From assembly GCA_023382385.1 (NCBI GenBank), contig JAHDVH010000003.1, forward strand, positions 342,806 through 406,805: a stretch of 64,000 nt of DNA. The letters are read 5' to 3'. How positions within the stretch are numbered: the first letter of the stretch is position 1; each line of letters starts with the position of its first letter. The DNA is from a bacterium (GTDB lineage Bacteria > Electryoneota > RPQS01). The notes beneath the pieces were generated by a model. It was not told the origin of the DNA, ran no database searches, and worked only from the letters and a program-made list of their open reading frames with translations. Below are positions 36,929 through 45,591 of this stretch, piece after piece. The position numbers and the translations under genes are program-made.

Positions 36929-36963
36929 AGCCCCCATCCGGTATGGGTAACCGGACAGGGGCT
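36929..36963 (-). terminator. intrinsic terminator of the T9SS protein gene
   Basis: Stem AGCCCC-TG-TCCGGT pairing with ACCGGA-TG-GGGGCT, followed on the minus strand by TTTCTTTTG, 20 nt past the stop codon. Confidence 0.85.
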
Positions 36964-36983
36964 CTTGCCTGAGGGAGCAAGAC

Positions 36984-38891
36984 TTATTTGAGGAGCAACA
37001 TCCGGTTCACGAGGCTCTGCTCGTTCACTGTAATGCGATACATGTACATTCCTGACGGCAGGCTTGCGGCATTCCAGGTGGTGACGTACGAACCTGCGCT
37101 CAGGTTATCGTTCACCAGCGTGGCCACCTGACGACCCAGCACGTCAAAGACTGTCAGAGTTACCAGACCGGAGACCGGAGTCGAGAATTCGATGGTCGTA
37201 GTCGGGTTGAACGGGTTAGGATAGTTTGTTGCGACCAAGTGCGAGACCGGAATCATAGACGGATTCGGGCTAACAGACATGCCTTCGAGAGGATCGAGCC
37301 CTTCCGTGTCGCCGGGCATCCGATAGAATTGGCCATCCACTTCATAAACCACAACCCACCGAGCCTCAAGGTTATTGATCGGGCAGGGAACCATGCCACC
37401 GACCACTTCAACATTCTGGCCGAGCGTTGGAATCACTGGATTGCTGAGATCGAAGTTTTCGCCAAAGTCGATAACGTAGTCAGCTGAGCCATTCATGTCG
37501 CGGTCGATACCAAGGAACACCGAGCCGAAAACATTGATGTCCACAACCTGTCCGGAAATTTCGACCCACGTCAGCGGATCCGAGCAACCGAAGCCTTCCG
37601 AACGGCCGCCGCCATCTCCACCATGCTCACCGTCACGTCCACCACGCGGCTCCCACCACAGTTCACCGTTCAGGAAGTGAACGTGAACAATCGGGGCCTC
37701 GCCGTGCGACATCAGCGCACCGACGATTGTCACTTCATCGCCATCCGCCGGACGCTCAGCGCCGCTGGGCGGAGTATACCACGGAGGACCAAAATTCAGA
37801 CGGTAGTCAATCGCGCCGTCGGCATCGACATCCAGCGCATAGAAGGTGCGATCCGGATAGAGCGGGTCTGGCGTAATAATTGAAACCGTACCGGCCAGCT
37901 CGACAATTTCAAAGTGATGCCCGCCACCGCCACCGCCGCCATGCTCGCCGGAATCGGCTGCAACAAGCGTCAGCGTAACAAACGTGGTCTGGGCTTCAGA
38001 AATCTCGATGACTTCGCTGGCAAAGCCGACGCCGCGCTTGGAGGCATTGACGTTGTAGATACCTACAGGCAGGGTGTTCACGAGCAAGTTACCTTCCGCA
38101 TCGGTCAAACCGACGAAATGCTGCGGGCGCGGTCCGCCGTGGTCACGAATAAACGAGACGCGCACGCGGGCCTCCTCAACAGGACTCGTCACTCCGAGAG
38201 AATCGGTAACCACGACATCGACAGACAGGCTGCCGGTGATGATGTTTGCGCCATGACCCGTCAACGGGATAATAACGATGTCACGCACGGGATCATTCGA
38301 GGTCACCGTCAGCGTCCCTTCATACAATTGAATATCCGTCGGTGTGAATGTCACCAGCACTTCCGTGCCGTTGTTCATCGGATCGGCGGTCAGCGTGAAT
38401 TCCGCTGGTGAGTTCAAGGCGAACGCTGCGCCCGAAACACTTAGGGACACGTTCAGGTCCGCCGTGCCGCGATTCTCGACGCGGACAATGCGCGTAAAGG
38501 TCGTCCCGATACCGACAGGGCCAAAGAACACATGTTCCGGCATCAGGAAGATGCGCGGGGCGGGTTCAAAGACAGGCAGCGTTAGCGTGACTTCCGCCAA
38601 CTGCCCCGGCAGAACTTCGACATCCGCTCGCACCGGCGGAATACCCGGAATACCGGCGGTCACAGAATAACCGATGGCAGGAATGGCCGGGAAGAAGATC
38701 TGACCTTCGAGGTTCGTGATGCCGTCAAAGTGTGGGCGCTGGTGTCCCTGACCGTAGCCAAGCACATTGACCATAGCGCCTACGACGGGAGCATCGCCCG
38801 CCAGAACTGTTACTCGCAGGTCGCCCGTCTGGGCAAATGCCATTGAAATGCCGAGCAGGGTTGCGAGGGTGAGAAGGAATAGCTTTTTCAT
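36984..38891 (-). CDS. secreted T9SS-tagged protein with carboxypeptidase-regulatory-like and choice-of-anchor domains
   Basis: 635 residues from the ATG of MKKLFLLTLATLLGIS, a clear signal peptide preceded by GGAG. Modules in order: a carboxypeptidase-regulatory-like fold (LRVTVLAGDAPVVGAMV), a choice-of-anchor D/HYDIN-like domain (VFFGPVGIGTTFTRIV), a second regulatory-like fold, a glycine/histidine-rich linker (GEHGGGGGGGHHFE), two related beta segments with the pattern VDxDxDGxxDYxxxFG, and the T9SS end (NYPNPFNPTTTIEFSTP to NRMLLLK). Its function is unknown; it is probably a cell-surface structural or metal-binding protein. Confidence 0.85.
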   Translation of the reverse strand: MKKLFLLTLATLLGISMAFAQTGDLRVTVLAGDAPVVGAMVNVLGYGQGHQRPHFDGITNLEGQIFFPAIPAIGYSVTAGIPGIPPVRADVEVLPGQLAEVTLTLPVFEPAPRIFLMPEHVFFGPVGIGTTFTRIVRVENRGTADLNVSLSVSGAAFALNSPAEFTLTADPMNNGTEVLVTFTPTDIQLYEGTLTVTSNDPVRDIVIIPLTGHGANIITGSLSVDVVVTDSLGVTSPVEEARVRVSFIRDHGGPRPQHFVGLTDAEGNLLVNTLPVGIYNVNASKRGVGFASEVIEISEAQTTFVTLTLVAADSGEHGGGGGGGHHFEIVELAGTVSIITPDPLYPDRTFYALDVDADGAIDYRLNFGPPWYTPPSGAERPADGDEVTIVGALMSHGEAPIVHVHFLNGELWWEPRGGRDGEHGGDGGGRSEGFGCSDPLTWVEISGQVVDINVFGSVFLGIDRDMNGSADYVIDFGENFDLSNPVIPTLGQNVEVVGGMVPCPINNLEARWVVVYEVDGQFYRMPGDTEGLDPLEGMSVSPNPSMIPVSHLVATNYPNPFNPTTTIEFSTPVSGLVTLTVFDVLGRQVATLVNDNLSAGSYVTTWNAASLPSGMYMYRITVNEQSLVNRMLLLK

Positions 38892-39071
38892 AATTTTCTC
38901 CAGATACCGAATAAAGTGTGAAACTGGGTTACTGTTACTGCTTTCTGCGCTATATAATGGCAAGACCCGTTCCACTTCTTAATTTATGTATTTTAAAATA
39001 TTTTCAAGGAAAATCTACCTCGGAACTGTGCGCTCACTTCACAAGTGATGTGAATACGGTGCGCACCCCCT

Positions 39072-39824
39072 TTACAGGTGAATTTGGAGCCGTGCGCCGA
39101 ATTCAGTCGGGACGATTTCGTATGCTTTAACTGGTATTCGCAGAAAAGCAAGGTCAATCTGGGAGACTATATAAAGGGCTCCTGCAGCTAAGCCATAGGT
39201 CCACATTCGGCGGTGATGCGAGTCATAGGTTTCATACAAGCGCTCGACCGACGCGGAATCGGCTGCCAAGTAGTCCTTGCGAGCCGAGTTATTCTGGCTC
39301 AGCTCGCTGAGCCAAAGCGCCGTTACGCCTGCCTGTGCCGCAATGTAAATGAGTCCGCGAACGCTTCGGCCCTCTGCCAAGAAACCTGCACCCGGCAAGG
39401 CAAGATTCAGAAGCTGGGAGGATGGTCTGGCTCCCTGCTGAATGGTAAACTCTCGAATCGCCGCCGTCGGCACATCCATTGTTCTGGTGGACATCCATTC
39501 CCGCTTGACGTCGTCAAACACGGTGCGAAACTTCGGACTGACCTGAATTGGGTCCAGCACCAGTGCGGAGTCGAGTTCGAGCGCTCTGGCGAAATGTGCG
39601 CGGGCCTCACTTTCCCGTTCCAGCATGATCAGTGAATAGCCCCCAAGCAGTTCGAGAGCAACTCTGTCTGTTGTAGGCAAATCTCCCTGTCGGTCGGCGC
39701 GCAACACGAGCAACTCGACTTGCTCATATTCGCCAAGACGAAAGAGCGAGTCGGCTTGCAAGCGGAGATTGTCTTGGGCGAACAGGCAGGAAACCAGAGA
39801 GAGTAGTGCGATGAGAAGTTTCAG
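39072..39824 (-). CDS. TPR-containing membrane protein (DUF5683-like), probable CTG start
   Basis: 250 residues if read from a CTG at 39824. No ATG, GTG or TTG precedes the first conserved part, yet the reading frame stays open and encodes a clean signal peptide (KLLIALLSLVSCLFAQ) straight after a GGAGGCGGCAA ribosome site. The CTG overlaps the kinase stop as CTGA. A TTG at 39761 is the first usual start and would cut the signal peptide. The N-terminal part carries TPR-like helices (SLFRLGEYEQVELL, ARAHFARALELD). The rest has two or three hydrophobic segments (LLNLALPGAGFLAEG, GLIYIAAQAGVTALW). It ends the kinase operon. Confidence 0.7.
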   Translation of the reverse strand: MKLLIALLSLVSCLFAQDNLRLQADSLFRLGEYEQVELLVLRADRQGDLPTTDRVALELLGGYSLIMLERESEARAHFARALELDSALVLDPIQVSPKFRTVFDDVKREWMSTRTMDVPTAAIREFTIQQGARPSSQLLNLALPGAGFLAEGRSVRGLIYIAAQAGVTALWLSELSQNNSARKDYLAADSASVERLYETYDSHHRRMWTYGLAAGALYIVSQIDLAFLRIPVKAYEIVPTEFGARLQIHL

Positions 39825-41497
39825 TTGCCGCCTCCAGATTGTCGAACAGCAAGTTCTGAGGTTTGCAGGTTTGCGCGAATCGAAAGTGTTTCTCCTGCAG
39901 CGGCCTGCCAGTCAGTTTCGATGGCAGGGAGGCTTGGATGGGTGATGCGCAAATTGTGATCGCCCGGCAGCACAACGGGCATTCGATGCAACGGTGTCGT
40001 GCCAATCCGCTCTCCGTCAACATACACATCGCCCCACGGTTCGACCGATACGTCGAGATGCTGCACATAGTGATCGAGACTTACCGTCGTCCGAGTGTCC
40101 TGTCGTAAATCGATGGAGACTTGAATCGGAGGATACGCCGGATTGCGCAACAGCACCACGTGTCGACCCTCCGGCAGTTTAACGGGTGCCCCCAGTGGCG
40201 TGATGCCGAACTCCACTCCCTCCAATGACACACGTGCCCACGGAGTCGAGTCCAGAAACAGATTAAAGCTGTCTGTCGCAGCCGGTGCGTTAACGCGAGT
40301 CTGCATAGTCCGGTCGGAAGGGTCTGTCAAGCGTGCAGGAGTATCCTGTTTTGGTGGAGGTGGGAAAGATTGGGGAACACTGTCTCCGGCCGCGCGTCGC
40401 GCATCAGACACTTGCGAATTGGGCGACGCGGTTCCGGCAAGAGTCGATGCGGTGTCGCGGCGCGAGGATTCTGCTCCGTGCGCACTATCAATGGCAGAAG
40501 TAATGCTTTGGGCCCCAACAGAGTCTTGCGCGAGGCTCTGGGAATCAATCTGCGTCAGGTGGGTGTTGTTGCTTTCCACGACTTTGCGGGTAGGCCATAA
40601 GACGTAAGACAGCACTCCCAGAATAATCGCAAGAAACAACGCAAGTGGGATAGTCCGCGAATGTGCCCTTTTGGTAACTCTCGCATCATGAGTATGACCG
40701 TTGAGGGAGTCGCGGGCTGCCTGCGCGGAGGCAGGTCGTTGCTCTGCCTCCTTTGAAAGACAAGTCTTGATTAACTTCTCAAGAGACTCGTCAAGCTCTG
40801 CCGCCTCAAGGCGACTCCAATCCGGCTCTTCTTCGCGGACGCGGCGCAACGATTCAAGCAGCGCGCCGGCATCAAAAGGATTCTCTCCGGTCGCGGCTTC
40901 GAAGAGCACGACGCCCACCGCAAACAAATCTGAAAGCTCACTTGGTCCTTTGCCCCGCGCAACTTCGGGAGCAAGATAGGCGGGTGTTCCCACAATCGCC
41001 GTATGATAAGTCAACTTGGGAACATCGGCAAGCAGCGCTAAACTGAAATCCGTCAGCTTGAACTCGCCGCTCGAACTGCACAGAATGTTTTCCGGCTTGA
41101 TGTCGCGATGCAAAATCCCGGAGGAGTGAAGTGCGCTCAAACCGGAACAAAGTGCCTCCGCAAGCCTGCGGACTTCTGACGGGGAGAGCTTCTTCTCTCG
41201 TGTCAGACGACTGCGCAGAGACTCGCCATCCACCCACTCGTGCACCATGTATGGACCCTCGGAAGGATCCTCGCCGACTTCGTAGATCTTGACCAGCTGC
41301 GGGTGATTCAATCGCGCAGCCGCTCTTGCTTCGCGTTCAAAGCGAGCGAGCAGTTCGGGATCTCCGGCCAAATGCGGATGGAGAATCTTCAGGAATACGT
41401 CACGATCCAGACGGGCGTCATGCGCGCGGTATGCCGCCGAAATGTCTCCTCTGGAAAGTAACTTGCGGTCGGTGAGTCGCTCCCTCAGCGCTCTCAT
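39821..41497 (-). CDS. membrane Ser/Thr protein kinase with two PEGA repeats
   Basis: 558 residues from an ATG that overlaps the sigma-54 activator stop (ATGA). The kinase domain fills residues 10-275: ATP lysine Lys37 (VFLKIL), catalytic loop HRDIKPEN (Asp132), then DFS instead of the usual DFG at 150-152, and GTPAYLAPE. A transmembrane helix lies at about 281-300 (LALFLAIILGVLSYVLW). A low-complexity linker leads to two PEGA modules (about 412-462 and 472-522), which often bind cell-wall material. This layout suggests a surface sensor signalling inward. The metal-binding Asp is kept in DFS, so activity is likely. Confidence 0.9.
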   Translation of the reverse strand: MRALRERLTDRKLLSRGDISAAYRAHDARLDRDVFLKILHPHLAGDPELLARFEREARAAARLNHPQLVKIYEVGEDPSEGPYMVHEWVDGESLRSRLTREKKLSPSEVRRLAEALCSGLSALHSSGILHRDIKPENILCSSSGEFKLTDFSLALLADVPKLTYHTAIVGTPAYLAPEVARGKGPSELSDLFAVGVVLFEAATGENPFDAGALLESLRRVREEEPDWSRLEAAELDESLEKLIKTCLSKEAEQRPASAQAARDSLNGHTHDARVTKRAHSRTIPLALFLAIILGVLSYVLWPTRKVVESNNTHLTQIDSQSLAQDSVGAQSITSAIDSAHGAESSRRDTASTLAGTASPNSQVSDARRAAGDSVPQSFPPPPKQDTPARLTDPSDRTMQTRVNAPAATDSFNLFLDSTPWARVSLEGVEFGITPLGAPVKLPEGRHVVLLRNPAYPPIQVSIDLRQDTRTTVSLDHYVQHLDVSVEPWGDVYVDGERIGTTPLHRMPVVLPGDHNLRITHPSLPAIETDWQAAAGETLSIRANLQTSELAVRQSGGGN

Positions 41498-42942
41498 TGC
41501 GAGTCTTGTTCCCCCCACTCTTTGAGCTTATAGTGAAGGTAGCGGCGGGAGATCCCGAGTAACTGAGCGGCACGCGACCGGTTTCCGCCGCAGAGCGACA
41601 GCACTTGAAGGATGTGAACCTTCTCCGCCGCTTTCCAGCTCCAGTCCTCCCCTGCGGACGACGCGCTGGCGATTGCCTGATGGGAAATGTCCTCCGCTTC
41701 AATGCGGTCGCTGCGTGTAATTACTGCCGCTCGGACAATCGTGTTTTCGAGTTCGCGCACGTTCCCGGGCCACGTGTAAGACTGCAGGCGCCGCAGCGCC
41801 TCGGGTGAGATTCCTGTGACGTGATTGCCGAGTTTGCGCAGGAAGTGGTGAACAAGGAAGGGAATATCCGAAAGCCGGTCGCGCAATGGAGGGACCGATA
41901 TCGGAAGGATATACAACCGATAGTAGAGATCCTCGCGGAAGTTGCCGGACTGAATCTCTGCCTGAAGATTCTTATTGGTCGCCGTCAGAATACGAACGTT
42001 GGCCTTGCGCACCTCCGTATCCCCCACCCGCCTGTATTCGGACTCTTGCAGAAAACGAAGCAACTTGGCCTGCAGCGGGGCCGGGATATCCGCAACTTCA
42101 TCGAGAAAGAGTGTTCCGCCTTCCGCCGCTTCGACCAATCCTTCCTTATCCGCAACCGCTCCCGTAAAAGAACCGCGTTTGTGGCCGAAGAGTTCGCTCT
42201 CAAACAATTCGGCGGAGACGTTTCCGCAATACAGCGCCAGAAAGGGCTTTCCCGAACGCTGGGACGTGCGATGAATTTCGCGCGCAACCAGCTCCTTGCC
42301 TGTCCCTGATTCACCGGTGATAATGACGGGCAAGTCACTGGCGGCAACGCGGTCAATCAGGCTATACAACTCGCGGATTGCCGGACTGTCGCCAACTATC
42401 AGATTCTTGCTGCCGCGTGACTTCAGTGCGGCGATTTCGTTTTGGACGTGTTCAAAACGACGGGCGTTTTCAATCGCGAGTGTGGCAAAGGCCGCGAGCG
42501 TGGAGAGCGGGGCCAGATTCTCTTTGCGAAAGAGGTCGCGGTCCGAGCGGCTGTCCAGATAGAGGGCGCCTTCGATGGCATGCCGGCCCGAGAGCGGGAG
42601 AATGACTGCAGACTGAATGTGTTGGAGAATGATTGAAGACTTGCCGGAGAATCGCGGGTCTTCCACCGCGCTCTCTGTCAGTATCGGCTTGTTGCTCGAG
42701 ATGACTTCCCGGACCAACGATTGCGAAACGTCTTCTACGCTGCGAATGTCGCCGCGTCTGGAAAACGAAGCGGCTAACTGAAGCTGGGTGCCCGTCGACA
42801 GAATAACCACCGCAGTTTCCGCGTGCATGGCCTGCGCCGCCGTCTCGAGAATCGCAGAAAATACCTCCTCCAGCGGCCGCAGCTCAAGGAGCTTCTGGCC
42901 TGCAGCGAGGACTTGCTCAGCGGTTAGAAGACCGGTGCTCAT
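41494..42942 (-). CDS. sigma-54-dependent transcriptional activator with N-terminal GAF domain
   Basis: 482 residues. A GAF-type sensory domain occupies about 1-165. The AAA+ domain has Walker A GESGTGKE (about 207-214), the sigma-54 contact loop written GSFTGA rather than GAFTGA, Walker B GGTLFLDEVADIP and the arginine-finger region. A Fis-type HTH (NRSRAAQLLGISRRYLHYKL) ends the protein. GAF plus sigma-54 activation gives NorR/FhlA-like control by a small ligand or a partner kinase. ATGA overlaps join it to the lipoprotein gene before it and the kinase gene after it, so the three are translated together. Confidence 0.94.
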   Translation of the reverse strand: MSTGLLTAEQVLAAGQKLLELRPLEEVFSAILETAAQAMHAETAVVILSTGTQLQLAASFSRRGDIRSVEDVSQSLVREVISSNKPILTESAVEDPRFSGKSSIILQHIQSAVILPLSGRHAIEGALYLDSRSDRDLFRKENLAPLSTLAAFATLAIENARRFEHVQNEIAALKSRGSKNLIVGDSPAIRELYSLIDRVAASDLPVIITGESGTGKELVAREIHRTSQRSGKPFLALYCGNVSAELFESELFGHKRGSFTGAVADKEGLVEAAEGGTLFLDEVADIPAPLQAKLLRFLQESEYRRVGDTEVRKANVRILTATNKNLQAEIQSGNFREDLYYRLYILPISVPPLRDRLSDIPFLVHHFLRKLGNHVTGISPEALRRLQSYTWPGNVRELENTIVRAAVITRSDRIEAEDISHQAIASASSAGEDWSWKAAEKVHILQVLSLCGGNRSRAAQLLGISRRYLHYKLKEWGEQDSQ

Positions 42943-43697
42943 GGTGCTGATGCCTCAACAAGAAAGTAGCCCTCACGTGAGCGCGTCGAATTGTTGAAGT
43001 CGTCGTAAACAAAAAGCGTCCAGTAGTAGTCGTCGTCTTCCAGCGAATCCGGAACCTGCACAGATGTGTTCGAGGATGGCAGCGTATCCGACACCCAGAC
43101 ACGCACAACGATCGAGAATTCAAGGATGCGATCCACTGCCGCCTGATAGCGGAACGGATAGAATGCACTGAACGGCTGCCAAACCAACTCGGGGAAAGGG
43201 CCGGCAACCTGATTGGAATCGGGTGACTCTACAACTGGCGTTTCCTGCAACACTCGGAACAGAAAGGTGGGACCCACCGCGTGGCTATCCTCAGGAGTAT
43301 AGACCACAAAAGTAAACGGCTGACCTACGACTGATTCGAGACGGTTATCAGAAAAATAAGACGAAGAAAAGGAGGCGGCCCAGCGCGCGTCATTCGTCAG
43401 CGACATTCGGACCGGCGCTCGAGTCTTGTATCGCACCTTCACCGAGTCAATCTCAATTACTGAGTCCGGCCACAGCTCCGTTAACACCGAATACGAGTCT
43501 GTAGTCGGAAACAACCGAGCAGTGTGCACGCTGCGCACACGAGTCTGAAATGTCGGCACAGGCAGCTCTTCCGGCGGAATTACGGGCGGTCGATAGTTTT
43601 CGGAAGCAGGATCGAGCGGGTTGTCGTGCGGGGCCGAGCAGGCCAACAGCAGTCCAAAGCAGGATATAAGTAAATATATTTTATAATTTTGAATCAT
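42939..43697 (-). CDS. lipoprotein of unknown function
   Basis: 252 residues. The lipoprotein signal MIQNYKIYLLISCFGLLLAC is followed by APHDNPLDPAS, a pattern common after the lipid cysteine in FCB lipoproteins (DNPLDP). The remainder appears to be beta-rich with weak Ig-like periodicity. I recognise no family. A longer reading from 43802 adds 35 residues before the signal and is unlikely. Its stop overlaps the activator start by ATGA, so it is the leading gene of the lipoprotein-activator-kinase-TPR operon. Confidence 0.7.
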   Translation of the reverse strand: MIQNYKIYLLISCFGLLLACSAPHDNPLDPASENYRPPVIPPEELPVPTFQTRVRSVHTARLFPTTDSYSVLTELWPDSVIEIDSVKVRYKTRAPVRMSLTNDARWAASFSSSYFSDNRLESVVGQPFTFVVYTPEDSHAVGPTFLFRVLQETPVVESPDSNQVAGPFPELVWQPFSAFYPFRYQAAVDRILEFSIVVRVWVSDTLPSSNTSVQVPDSLEDDDYYWTLFVYDDFNNSTRSREGYFLVEASAP

Positions 43698-44282
43698 AAT
43701 CGATCGTTGCTGAGGTTGCTCTGGTAAGCTCAACCGGTGATGTTCTTCCTTTTGGAGCTTAGACACGGTAGTTCGCAGGAAGGTTGAATCGACCATGCGC
43801 ACATGTGCACTTGGTGCGCATTTCCCTCATAATATAGCCAATTCTTACAAAACATGCGCCGCTTTGCTGCTTGCCTGAAGCAGGCCCCGATTCTCATACT
43901 GCAAATGAGTTCTATCAGGCAAATTCCTGAGCTATCGAGAAGATGAATGACAAGCAAGATATTCACAAAACGACACAATTGCTCCTTACAACAAACAATC
44001 TCCATTTCTTGTGACAAAGTCGCTTTAGGAACGAATTCCACAACGCTCAAATCAGACCAAGGAGGGCCAATTCTAAACTTCTGCTATGTTCAAATTGCGC
44101 TTTCGCAGGCGCTTGATTTTCCTTGCTTGCCGAACACTCCATCACGCGCAAGCGATTCGCGGAAGTTTGCAGACTCTCTTTTGCATGTGTATATTAATAG
44201 ATATCAATCATTGCTGGAAACCGCGCGACGGGCAAGTAGAAATGTTTTGAGTCCGTCGAGCGCAGCATAGACCGGAGGCTGC
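43698..44282. other. 585-base intergenic region between divergent operons
   Basis: No gene. It contains a perfect inverted repeat ATGCGCAC-N11-GTGCGCAT (43795-43821) upstream of the kinase operon and, at the right, the promoter of the 2-oxoacid oxidoreductase operon. An AATATA at 43831 could be a minus-strand -10, but no -35 is clear. Confidence 0.5.
44167..44195 (+). promoter_or_regulatory. sigma-70-type promoter for the 2-oxoacid oxidoreductase operon
   Basis: TTGCAG and TATATT with a 17-nt spacer, 87 nt before the ferredoxin subunit start. Confidence 0.6.
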
Positions 44283-44522
44283 ATGTCTGAACCAACAACT
44301 CCCAGTGTGGAGATCGCTCCTCATCTGTGCAAAGCCTGTTTGCGCTGTATCGAGGTTTGCAAACCGGGCGTCATCGAGACGAATCTCGAACGCGCGTTTA
44401 ATGAGTTAGGTTATCAGTGGGTAGAGTATAAGGGAGACGGCTGCACGGGCTGCGGCGCATGCTTCTACGCATGCCCCGAGCCGGGCGCGATCATTGTATT
44501 CAAGAAAGGCAGTGCGGCCTGA
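44283..44522 (+). CDS. 2-oxoacid:ferredoxin oxidoreductase, delta (ferredoxin) subunit
   Basis: 79 residues with two [4Fe-4S] sites, CKACLRCIEVCKP and CTGCGACFYACPEP, in the layout of the VorD/KorD subunit. It is preceded by GGAGG. It is first in a three-gene operon whose other members bind thiamine diphosphate. The subunit would collect electrons from 2-oxoacid oxidation and pass them to free ferredoxin. Confidence 0.9.
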   Translation: MSEPTTPSVEIAPHLCKACLRCIEVCKPGVIETNLERAFNELGYQWVEYKGDGCTGCGACFYACPEPGAIIVFKKGSAA

Positions 44523-44537
44523 GCCAAAGGAAAGAGT

Positions 44538-45581
44538 ATGGAATTAATCAAAGCAAACGAAGCGGTTGTCAAGGCCGCGATTCTGGCAGGATGCACGCAG
44601 TACTACGGTTATCCGATTACTCCTGCATCAGAAGTGGCGATGGCCGCTGCCAAATATCTGCCTAAGATCGGTGGAACGTTTTTGCAGGCAGAGTCGGAAG
44701 TCGCCGCAATTAATATGGTATATGGAGCGGCTGGTGCCGGCGCTCGGGTCATGACGGCATCATCCGGCCCGGGTATTTCGCTAAAGCAAGAAGGCATCTC
44801 CTATATCGCTGCGGCGGAGTTACCTTGTGTGATCGTGGACGTCATGCGCGCCGGACCGGGTTTAGGAAATATCTGGCCGGAGCAAGGTGACTACATGCAG
44901 GTCGTTCACGGAGGCGGACATGGCAACTACAAGACGCTGGTGTTCCTGCCGAACTGCGCTCAGGAAATGGCGGATCTTACGATTCTGGCTTTCGAACTTG
45001 CCGACAAATATCGGATTCCCGCCTACATCCTGACCGATGCTTACATCGGGCAGATGATGGAGCCCGTTGAGTTCCCGACGAAGACAGTGCATCCGCCGCG
45101 CAAAGACTGGGCGCTCTATGCCGACCATGAGTCCAAGGAGCACCTAATCTCTTCAATTCACATGAGCACCGAAGACCTTGAAAAGCATAACCTGCATTTG
45201 CAGGCGAAGTATGCCGAAATCGAGGCCAATGAAGTCCGCTATCAGGAAATCGAAGTGGACGATGCCGAGTTGGTCATGATTGGCTACGGGTTCATTTCGA
45301 GACTCCTGCAATCCGTGCTCGAAACGCTGCGCGAAGAAGGACACAAGGTCGGATTGCTCAGGCCAATAACCGCGTTCCCTTTCCCCTCCGTCCGTATTGA
45401 AGAGCTTGCGGACCGAGGAAAGGCTTTTCTCAATGTTGAATTGTCCAACGGGCAGATGCTCCGCGATGTGCAACTGGCAGTGGGCAGAAAGACGCCGGTT
45501 CATTTCTATAACCGTATGGGCGGAATGGTTCCGTCAGTCGAAGAGCTGACGAACGTTGCGCGCCGATACTTGACGAAGTAG
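44538..45581 (+). CDS. 2-oxoacid:ferredoxin oxidoreductase, alpha subunit (VorB/KorA-like)
   Basis: 347 residues. The opening [16 protein letters not shown], then YPITPASEV and [15 protein letters not shown] are typical of the alpha subunit of 2-oxoisovalerate or 2-oxoglutarate:ferredoxin oxidoreductases. It lacks an attached gamma domain at the N-terminus, as in VOR. The enzyme oxidatively decarboxylates a 2-oxoacid to an acyl-CoA. The exact substrate (branched-chain or 2-oxoglutarate) cannot be decided from sequence, but an acyl-CoA dehydrogenase and an HMG-CoA-lyase-like gene nearby make branched-chain acids plausible. Confidence 0.88.
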   Translation: MELIKANEAVVKAAILAGCTQYYGYPITPASEVAMAAAKYLPKIGGTFLQAESEVAAINMVYGAAGAGARVMTASSGPGISLKQEGISYIAAAELPCVIVDVMRAGPGLGNIWPEQGDYMQVVHGGGHGNYKTLVFLPNCAQEMADLTILAFELADKYRIPAYILTDAYIGQMMEPVEFPTKTVHPPRKDWALYADHESKEHLISSIHMSTEDLEKHNLHLQAKYAEIEANEVRYQEIEVDDAELVMIGYGFISRLLQSVLETLREEGHKVGLLRPITAFPFPSVRIEELADRGKAFLNVELSNGQMLRDVQLAVGRKTPVHFYNRMGGMVPSVEELTNVARRYLTK

Positions 45582-45591
45582 GAGGATAGCG

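Noticed and set aside
39038-39054. TTCAC-N7-GTGAA as a third CRP site
   Set aside because: The arms are in the reverse order (TCACA then TGTGA) with wrong spacing for the CRP family.
43947-44270. 107-codon plus-strand frame before the ferredoxin subunit
   Set aside because: Crosses the predicted promoter of that operon, has no ribosome site and looks like random translation.
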